NCBI RefSeq assembly: GCF_035818475.1
Contig: NZ_JAYMGV010000003.1
Span: forward strand, 1-64,000
Length of the DNA: 64,000 bases
Source: Cognatitamlana sp035818475
GTDB taxonomy: Bacteria > Bacteroidota > Bacteroidia > Flavobacteriales > Flavobacteriaceae
Direction: 5' to 3'
A program made the position numbers and the translations under genes. Under the pieces are notes generated by a model. It had not been told where the DNA came from, searched no databases, and saw nothing but the letters and a program-made list of their open reading frames with translations. This document shows positions 58,139 through 64,000 of this stretch, piece after piece; within the stretch, counting starts at the first letter, position 1, and each line of letters begins with the position of its first letter.

Positions 58139-59752
58139 ATGAACTTAAAACTATTTTTTGTTTTGGTTTGTATATCAGCGTTGGTCGTTGGGTGCAAATC
58201 AGAAAGCAATAAAAAAAATGAAGAGACAAGTAAACGCCCCAATATTTTGTTTGCAATCAGTGATGATCAATCTTACTTACACACCAGTTTTGCCGGAAGC
58301 AATTTTGTCAAAACACCGGCATTTGACAGGGTAGCAAGAGAAGGTATGTATTTCTCAAATTGCTATGCCGGTTCACCAGGATGTGCACCTTCCAGAAGTG
58401 CATTAATCACCGGAAGGCATCACTGGCAAAACGAGCAATCAGGGCAGCATTATTGTTCATGGATGACAAAGCATGTGCCTTTTGTAGACGAATTGAAGGA
58501 TAATGGATATGCCGTAGGCAGGACAGGTAAAGGGGTGGACCCCTTTCAATATGCCAGAAATGGGAAGGACTCGTTATGGCGTAAAGAAAATGCTGCTGGA
58601 CCTGATTATACACCGGTAACTTATAAGAACAAGGAGGAGCTGCCGGCAAAGGGTATTAGTACCAATAATTATTTTGAGAATTTTAAATACTTCATGCAAG
58701 AAGTTAGGGAAGATAAGCCCTTTTTCTTTTGGTACGGAGGTCATGAGCCACACAGGGTATACGAAGAGGGATCATGGAAAAAAAGGAACAAGGATTTGAA
58801 GGATGTTGATGTGCCGGAATTTTTTCCCGATAACAATACCATTCGTGGAGATTTAGCCGATTATGCGGTGGAAATAGAATGGTTTGATCTGCACTTGGAA
58901 AAGATCCTTGACTATCTTGATGAGATCGGTGAACTGGATAACACCATTGTTATAGTGACTGCAGACAATGGTATGCCTTTTCCCCGGGCAAAAGCAAGTG
59001 CTTATGACTATGGTATTCATGTGCCTTTGGCCATTAGATATCCGGATAAAATCAAAAAAGGAACCGTAAAGCATACCCCTGTAGGTTTTGTGGATTTTGC
59101 ACCAACAATTTTAGAAGCTACCAGCACCATACCTAAAAAAATGCTGCCTATTACAGGGAAGAGTATCTGGAATTTTTTACAAACCTCTGATGAAGACTTA
59201 AACCGGGCGGTGTATACGGGGCGTGAAAGGCATACTACGGCACGGTATAAAAATTGGGGATATCCGCAACGTTCCATAAGACAAGGAGATTATCTGCTTG
59301 TATGGAATATGAAGCCTGAACGATGGCCTGTAGGAGCACCACAAAGATTTAGTAGAAAAGATACTACAGTGCTACAGCCAATGTATGGTTTAAATAAGCA
59401 AGGAAAATTTGTTTATGGAGAGATATTCCGTGACGCAGCACCCTCGCCCTCAAGAACATTTCTTATTGAAAATCACAACAGCCCTGAACATGAAGCGTAT
59501 TTTAAATTAGCATTTGATAAGCGGCCTGAGTTTGAATTATTCAATTTGAAAGAAGATCCCGGGTGTATACGTAATCTCTCAGGGCAATCAAAATATGAAG
59601 GCATAGCAAAGAACTTAAAGGAAACACTTGTTCAAGAACTGAAACTTACAAAAGACCCCCGGGTTGTAGGACCGGACCATGATATTTTTGACAGTTATAA
59701 ACGGTATAGTAATGTCATGAAGTTTCCAAAGCCAGCATATATAGAAGATTGA
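58139..59752 (+). CDS. Sulfatase (family S1), lipoprotein
   Basis: A formylglycine-dependent sulfatase of 537 aa. I start at the ATG at 58139, which gives a lipoprotein signal (MNLKLFFVLVCISALVVGC, Cys19); an ATG at 58106 would add 11 polar residues. The active-site sequence GCAPSRSALITGR (C82) carries the Cys that is oxidised to formylglycine; metal ligands appear in ISDDQS and TADNGMPF. The layout resembles the N-sulfoglucosamine sulfohydrolase-like sulfatases, hinting at a sulfated amino sugar, but substrate position is not provable here. It needs an anaerobic or aerobic maturase encoded elsewhere. Confidence 0.93.
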   Translation: MNLKLFFVLVCISALVVGCKSESNKKNEETSKRPNILFAISDDQSYLHTSFAGSNFVKTPAFDRVAREGMYFSNCYAGSPGCAPSRSALITGRHHWQNEQSGQHYCSWMTKHVPFVDELKDNGYAVGRTGKGVDPFQYARNGKDSLWRKENAAGPDYTPVTYKNKEELPAKGISTNNYFENFKYFMQEVREDKPFFFWYGGHEPHRVYEEGSWKKRNKDLKDVDVPEFFPDNNTIRGDLADYAVEIEWFDLHLEKILDYLDEIGELDNTIVIVTADNGMPFPRAKASAYDYGIHVPLAIRYPDKIKKGTVKHTPVGFVDFAPTILEATSTIPKKMLPITGKSIWNFLQTSDEDLNRAVYTGRERHTTARYKNWGYPQRSIRQGDYLLVWNMKPERWPVGAPQRFSRKDTTVLQPMYGLNKQGKFVYGEIFRDAAPSPSRTFLIENHNSPEHEAYFKLAFDKRPEFELFNLKEDPGCIRNLSGQSKYEGIAKNLKETLVQELKLTKDPRVVGPDHDIFDSYKRYSNVMKFPKPAYIED

Positions 59753-59881
59753 TTTTGGAGTTAATTCAGAAACAATGTAATCTGGATGTAAGTATTTTTA
59801 TCATGACTAAAATAATACCTGTCTATTATGACCTGTAAGATAGATTCATTAATGATTTATATTAAGAAAAGGAAAATTAAT

Positions 59882-60700
59882 ATGAAGCTAAAAAAAATAG
59901 TTTTTGTATTTGCTGTCATTCTTTTTGTATCAGAGCATGCGCGAGCAATACAAAAAAATAAAAACACTAATGATAAAGACACACTCAAAGTAATGTCTTT
60001 TAATATCCGGCATTGCACTAATAAAGACGGAAAGCTAAACATGCAGCGTACAGCAGAAGCCATTACACATGCTGGGCCCAATATCGTATTATTACAGGAA
60101 GTAGATAACAAGACAGGCCGGTCAGAAGGTAAAGATCAGGCGGCAGAACTTGGTAAACTTACAGGCATGGAACATGTATTTGGTAAGGCAATTAATTTTA
60201 ACGGAGGAGAATATGGTGTAGCTGTGTTATCCAAATTTCCAATCGTAAAATCAAAAAACATTTTGTTACCGTATAAACAGGGAACAGAACAGAGAACCGC
60301 CTTGTGGGTCGCTTTGAAAGTTGGGAAAGATACACTTACGGTTGTTACTACTCATTTGGAGTCAGGAAGGGAAGCGATAGATTTTGAAACGCGATTGCTA
60401 CAGGTTAAAGACATCAAAGAACAAATATTAGCACACCCACATCCGGTGATTTTAGGAGGGGATTTGAACTCTCACCCTGATTTTCCGGGGTTTTTGTTCC
60501 TCAAGTCATTTATGAAGCCAAGTGATAAAGAACCTTATACCCCAACTTACCCTGGAATTGATCCCTGGGTAAAAATAGATTATATACTGATGTATAAGCC
60601 TGAACGCTTTACTGTTTTAGATTATGAAGTGGTTGATAATGAATTAGTATCAGATCATAGGCCAATCATATCAACTCTGCTTTTAAAAGAGGTTAAGTAA
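59882..60700 (+). CDS. Secreted endonuclease/exonuclease/phosphatase-fold enzyme
   Basis: A 272-aa protein of the EEP superfamily. I start at the ATG at 59882, which gives a good Sec signal (MKLKKIVFVFAVILFVSEHA); an ATG at 59828 adds a charged stretch. The catalytic motifs are complete: VMSFNIRH, VLLQEVDN, VVTTHLESG, ILGGDLNSHP, KIDYILMY and SDHRPI. EEP enzymes hydrolyse phosphodiesters, from DNA to sphingomyelin and inositol phosphates. Its place in a polysaccharide locus with a GDPD and sulfatases suggests a glycan- or lipid-linked phosphodiester rather than DNA, an inference from context. Confidence 0.88.
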   Translation: MKLKKIVFVFAVILFVSEHARAIQKNKNTNDKDTLKVMSFNIRHCTNKDGKLNMQRTAEAITHAGPNIVLLQEVDNKTGRSEGKDQAAELGKLTGMEHVFGKAINFNGGEYGVAVLSKFPIVKSKNILLPYKQGTEQRTALWVALKVGKDTLTVVTTHLESGREAIDFETRLLQVKDIKEQILAHPHPVILGGDLNSHPDFPGFLFLKSFMKPSDKEPYTPTYPGIDPWVKIDYILMYKPERFTVLDYEVVDNELVSDHRPIISTLLLKEVK

Positions 60701-60788
60701 AAAGCAATCCCAAGGTAGCCATATACTACCTTAAAAAGGGAATTAAAATGATTCCAATAGTATTGAATAAGAATAGAAATAATTAATT

Positions 60789-62255
60789 ATGATGTATTTA
60801 TCGCTAAAAACACCTTCCTTAAAAGTCTTAACTCCAGTATTTACATTACTTTTTTGCACGATTTTATTAATGCAGTGCTCAAACCCTACTAACTCTTCAG
60901 AAAAGCCCAATATTCTATTTATTTGTGTTGATGATCTTCGTCCGGAACTGAAAAGTTTTGGTGTAGAATATATTTCATCGCCTAATATTGACAAACTTGC
61001 TGAACATGGAATTTTATTCCTGAATCACTATGTGAACTCTCCAAGTTGTGGTCCCTCACGATATACACTATTAACGGGACAATACGGTCCGGCGGGGAAC
61101 AATGCACTTTTTATGCGATCAAAACGGATTTCTCAGGGACAGGAAAAGGTAGACCCCAGTATGCCCGAGTGGTTTAAAGCGCATGGGTATACAACAGTTG
61201 CAGTAGGGAAAGTGTCCCATCATCCGGGAGGAAGAGGCGGTAAGGATTGGGATAATAATAACATGATTGAAATGCCTGGTGCTTGGGATAGGCAATTACT
61301 TCCTGTAGGCGAATGGCAACATCCGCGTGGAATTATGCATGGTCTGGCTCATGGGGAAATTCGAAAAAAACCGAGCGATATGGATGTATTTCAAAGCGTA
61401 GAAGGAGACGATTCAATTTATCCGGATGGTATAATTGTTGAAGAAGGATTAAAACAGCTAAAGTTGTTAGCTGGTAATTCACAAAAACCTTTTTTTCTTG
61501 CTGTGGGTATTTTAAAACCGCATTTACCTTTTGGAGCACCTAAGAAATATCTCGATACGTATAAAAATATCTCCTTGCCACCTGTTAAGCACCCAAAAAA
61601 GCCTGAAGGAAAAACAACATGGCATGATTCAAATGAGTTTATGAAATATAATAGATGGGGCAAGGATCCTAATGAAGATGAAGCATTTGCCGAAGAAGTA
61701 AGGCGTCATTATGCTGCTTGTGTAAGTTATGCTGATGCACAGGTAGGAAAATTGATTGAAAGTTTAAAAGAAACCGGGGCCTATGAAAACACCATAATTA
61801 TTCTTTGGGGGGATCATGGTTGGAATTTAGGAGAACATGCCATATGGGGGAAGCATAACTTATTTGAGGAAGGCATACATTCTCCGCTTGTCATAAAGTA
61901 TCCCAATATAGCTTCTAAAGGCTCTAAGACAAGAGCCATTGTTGAAACAGTTGATATCTACCCTACATTATGTGAACTGTCAGGTATAGATATTCCCGGT
62001 TTTGTTCAGGGTAAATCACTAAAACCAATACTTGAAAAGCCAAATATTCCAGGGCATTCGGCCATATCTTATAATGGTAAGGCTACATCCGTAAGAACAT
62101 CTACGCATCGATTGATAGTCCATAAGGATGGTCATGTGGAACTCTATGATCATACAACAGCTGAAAAGGAGAGTATCAATATAGCAACAGAAAACCCTGA
62201 ATTAGTTACAGAGTTAAAAGCTATGATAGATGCCCGTTTTCAGGATTCAAGATGA
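60789..62255 (+). CDS. Sulfatase (family S1, iduronate-2-sulfatase-like), lipoprotein
   Basis: A 488-aa formylglycine-dependent sulfatase with a lipoprotein signal (lipobox LMQC, Cys30). The active site reads SCGPSRYTLLTGQ (C87). Metal-binding residues lie in ICVDDLRPE and WGDHGWNLGEH. The stretches VGILKPHLPFGAPKKY and LGEHAIWGKHNLFEEG are typical of the iduronate-2-sulfatase-like branch, which acts on 2-O-sulfated uronic or fucose-type residues. It lies 88 bases after the EEP gene and 79 bases before the GH29 gene. Confidence 0.93.
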   Translation: MMYLSLKTPSLKVLTPVFTLLFCTILLMQCSNPTNSSEKPNILFICVDDLRPELKSFGVEYISSPNIDKLAEHGILFLNHYVNSPSCGPSRYTLLTGQYGPAGNNALFMRSKRISQGQEKVDPSMPEWFKAHGYTTVAVGKVSHHPGGRGGKDWDNNNMIEMPGAWDRQLLPVGEWQHPRGIMHGLAHGEIRKKPSDMDVFQSVEGDDSIYPDGIIVEEGLKQLKLLAGNSQKPFFLAVGILKPHLPFGAPKKYLDTYKNISLPPVKHPKKPEGKTTWHDSNEFMKYNRWGKDPNEDEAFAEEVRRHYAACVSYADAQVGKLIESLKETGAYENTIIILWGDHGWNLGEHAIWGKHNLFEEGIHSPLVIKYPNIASKGSKTRAIVETVDIYPTLCELSGIDIPGFVQGKSLKPILEKPNIPGHSAISYNGKATSVRTSTHRLIVHKDGHVELYDHTTAEKESINIATENPELVTELKAMIDARFQDSR

Positions 62256-62334
62256 AACCTTAAATTTTGATATAAAAGATTTACCTTTATAAGGTCTTAC
62301 CGGTTAAGATCATGAGATTAAATATAAACAGAAT

Positions 62335-63681
62335 ATGAATACCAGATTTTCAAAAATTATAATAGCCCTGGCAACTTTTTTTATTGCCACAACTTTACTC
62401 CAGGGCCAAAAGCAACAAACTCAAGATGGTGAAAAATTCCAATGGTTTGGTGATGCCAAGCTCGGGATCTTTATTCATTGGGGCATTTATGCGGTCAATG
62501 GTATTGATGAGTCCTGGTCTTTTTACAATGGTTATATTTCACACAAGGATTATCTTAAGCAAACCGAACGGTTTACTGCCGCTAATTATGATCCGGACTA
62601 CTGGGCCGGGCTCATCAAAAAAAGTGGTGCCAAATATGCTGTTATAACCAGTAAGCATCATGATGGTTTTGCGCTATGGAACACTAAATATGGGGATTTA
62701 AATGCAGTAAAAAGCTCGGCAGCAAAACGTGATGTGCTTAGTCCATTTGTCAAAGCACTTCGAAAAAATAAGTTGAAAGTGGGGCTTTATTATTCGTTAC
62801 CGGACTGGTCTTACAATGATTACACGCATTTCACCCGAAACGAAAGGCGGTATGATATAAAAAATGAGCCTGAACGTTGGAACCGTTTTGTTAATTATTA
62901 TCAGGGACAGTTGACAGAGCTTATGAGTTCTTATAAACCTGACCTGATATGGTTTGATGGAGACTGGGAGCATAGTGGAGAAGAATGGAAGGCTAAGGAA
63001 ACACGTGATTTGTTACATCATTATCAGCCGAATGTTATTATCAATTCCCGTTTGAGGGGACATGGCGATTACGATACACCAGAACAAGGGGTGCCTATTG
63101 CAAGGCCTAAAAGTGAATACTGGGAATTATGTATGACAATGAATGATTCCTGGGGATATCAGCACAATGACAAAAATTACAAAACAGCTAATCAGTTGAT
63201 CCGTATTTTTGTAGACTGTTTAAATCTGGGGGGTAATCTGTTACTTGATATTGGACCCAAAGCAGATGGAACTATCCCGGAAGAACAGGTGAAGATCCTA
63301 GAGGAATTTGGCAGATGGACCCATAAGCACAAAGAGGCTATTTATGCATCCAATGCAGGGTTACCTTTTGGGCATTATTACGGCCCCACAACCCTTTCCA
63401 AAGATTTGCAAACCCTATATCTGTTTGTTCCTCATAGACCCAATGGACCATTGATCATCAAGGGATTAAAAAATAAGATCAACCGGATTCGTGTGGTAGG
63501 AACCGGTACCAAGTTGAGCCATCAAATTTTGAGTAAACAGTATTGGAGTAGTGTGCCCGGGCTTACTTACATTAACCTGCCCGAGGGAGAGTTGGATGAT
63601 CAGATGACTGTAGTCGCTGTACAGTTAAAAGGCAAAATCGATCTCTATAGGGAAGATGGTCAGGTCATTGAAAGTAATTGA
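62335..63681 (+). CDS. GH29 alpha-L-fucosidase
   Basis: Releases alpha-linked L-fucose with retention. The 448-aa enzyme has a Sec signal peptide ending LLQGQ (near residue 25). The catalytic barrel (about 30-345) shows AKLGIFIHWGIYAVNG, VITSKHHDGFALW, KVGLYYSLPDWSYND and the nucleophile in IWFDGDWEH (D208). A short C-terminal beta-sandwich follows. The acid/base residue is not conserved in position in this family and I do not assign it. Together with the sulfatases it points to a sulfated, fucosylated substrate. Confidence 0.94.
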   Translation: MNTRFSKIIIALATFFIATTLLQGQKQQTQDGEKFQWFGDAKLGIFIHWGIYAVNGIDESWSFYNGYISHKDYLKQTERFTAANYDPDYWAGLIKKSGAKYAVITSKHHDGFALWNTKYGDLNAVKSSAAKRDVLSPFVKALRKNKLKVGLYYSLPDWSYNDYTHFTRNERRYDIKNEPERWNRFVNYYQGQLTELMSSYKPDLIWFDGDWEHSGEEWKAKETRDLLHHYQPNVIINSRLRGHGDYDTPEQGVPIARPKSEYWELCMTMNDSWGYQHNDKNYKTANQLIRIFVDCLNLGGNLLLDIGPKADGTIPEEQVKILEEFGRWTHKHKEAIYASNAGLPFGHYYGPTTLSKDLQTLYLFVPHRPNGPLIIKGLKNKINRIRVVGTGTKLSHQILSKQYWSSVPGLTYINLPEGELDDQMTVVAVQLKGKIDLYREDGQVIESN

Positions 63682-63744
63682 TAGTAAAAATACCTTTATT
63701 ATACTTATTCTGATTTTAAAATTAATAGATTATTGTTTAGCCAT

Positions 63745-64000
63745 ATGCGCAAAAAAAATTTCCAGATAAAGCCCCTTGTTATAGTATTATTAGCAATTTT
63801 CTGTTCTCCACTTGTCTACGGGCAGGAGCTGGTATTCAATAAAGATTACTGGGAGGTTACTGGTCGCGGAGAAATAGAATGGACAGCGGATGTTGTTTCT
63901 ATGAAAGACTGTTTTATTTCACTTAAGGAGCAGCAGTCTAAAGCCTATGTCATTACTTTTAAGGCACGTACTCCCGAGAGTGCAGAACAAGTTCAGATCT
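63745..64000 (+). CDS. Secreted protein of the polysaccharide locus (partial)
   Basis: The start (MRKKNFQIKPLVIVLLAIF, signal peptide ending VYGQ) and 85 codons are visible before the window ends. The mature part (FNKDYWEVTGRGEIEWTADV) looks like the first strands of a beta-sandwich, as in many secreted glycan-acting proteins (for example GH16/DUF1080-like). No family can be fixed from so little sequence. It is 63 bases after the GH29 gene and in the same direction, so it is likely a further member of the locus. Confidence 0.7.
   Translation, partial: MRKKNFQIKPLVIVLLAIFCSPLVYGQELVFNKDYWEVTGRGEIEWTADVVSMKDCFISLKEQQSKAYVITFKARTPESAEQVQI

Overview
The window is AT-rich chromosomal DNA from a member of the Bacteroidota, most likely a marine Flavobacteriaceae. 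The reasons are a SusC/SusD polysaccharide-utilisation locus with sulfatases, a type IX secretion sorting domain and SprB repeats, lipoproteins in the Bacteroidota style, a Bacteroidota-type promoter (TTTG, 20 nt, TATATTTG) in front of a tRNA gene, several TTG/GTG starts, and tandem efflux and LytTR genes typical of the group. I do not assign a genus.

Layout. (1) 1-5918: the 3' end of a 5S rRNA with its terminator, then a three-gene RND efflux operon (adaptor, pump, outer-membrane channel). (2) 5919-9740: an MFS transporter, a converging gene fusing a cyclase-like DUF2652 domain to an SRPBCC domain with a 22-bp palindrome before its start, a small XRE regulator, and several decayed minus-strand reading frames. 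(3) 9741-34300: a 25-kb surface-protein region. It holds a 1609-aa secreted protein, a lipocalin-like lipoprotein, an FN3 protein, a 1669-aa SprB-repeat protein with a type IX sorting tail, a PKD lipoprotein, a four-helix-bundle gene next to a 7-nt tandem repeat, a TANFOR-like protein with a low-complexity linker and a probably variable tail, and a C-terminal beta-barrel gene. Between the TANFOR gene and the barrel lie diverged repeats of a cassette (a two-TM protein overlapping a secreted ~230-aa protein, then a third gene), separated by remnants of REP-associated tyrosine transposases (RAYT) and REP palindromes. This resembles the toxin/immunity tail of a polymorphic-toxin locus, but that is inference.

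(4) 34440-43713: conserved housekeeping: tRNA-Phe, type III pantothenate kinase, an outer-membrane protein, a TPR protein, LptC, a CNNM/CorC-type protein, a SurA/PpiD-type isomerase and thioredoxin reductase. (5) 43784-47565: a tRNA-Pro hot spot. A broken 5' copy of the tRNA and a GIY-YIG nuclease gene lie directly before the intact tRNA. The tRNA's 3' end and its downstream flank recur about 3.3 kb later, bracketing a LytS/LytR-type two-component system and one small membrane protein.

(6) 47782-64000: a polysaccharide-utilisation locus with its own ECF sigma factor and FecR-type anti-sigma factor, a SusC with an STN signalling domain, SusD, a GH20 hexosaminidase, a glycerophosphodiester phosphodiesterase, two sulfatases, an endonuclease/exonuclease/phosphatase-fold enzyme, a GH29 fucosidase and a further secreted protein cut by the window edge. 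The enzyme set points to a sulfated, fucosylated, amino-sugar-containing glycan that also carries phosphodiester groups.
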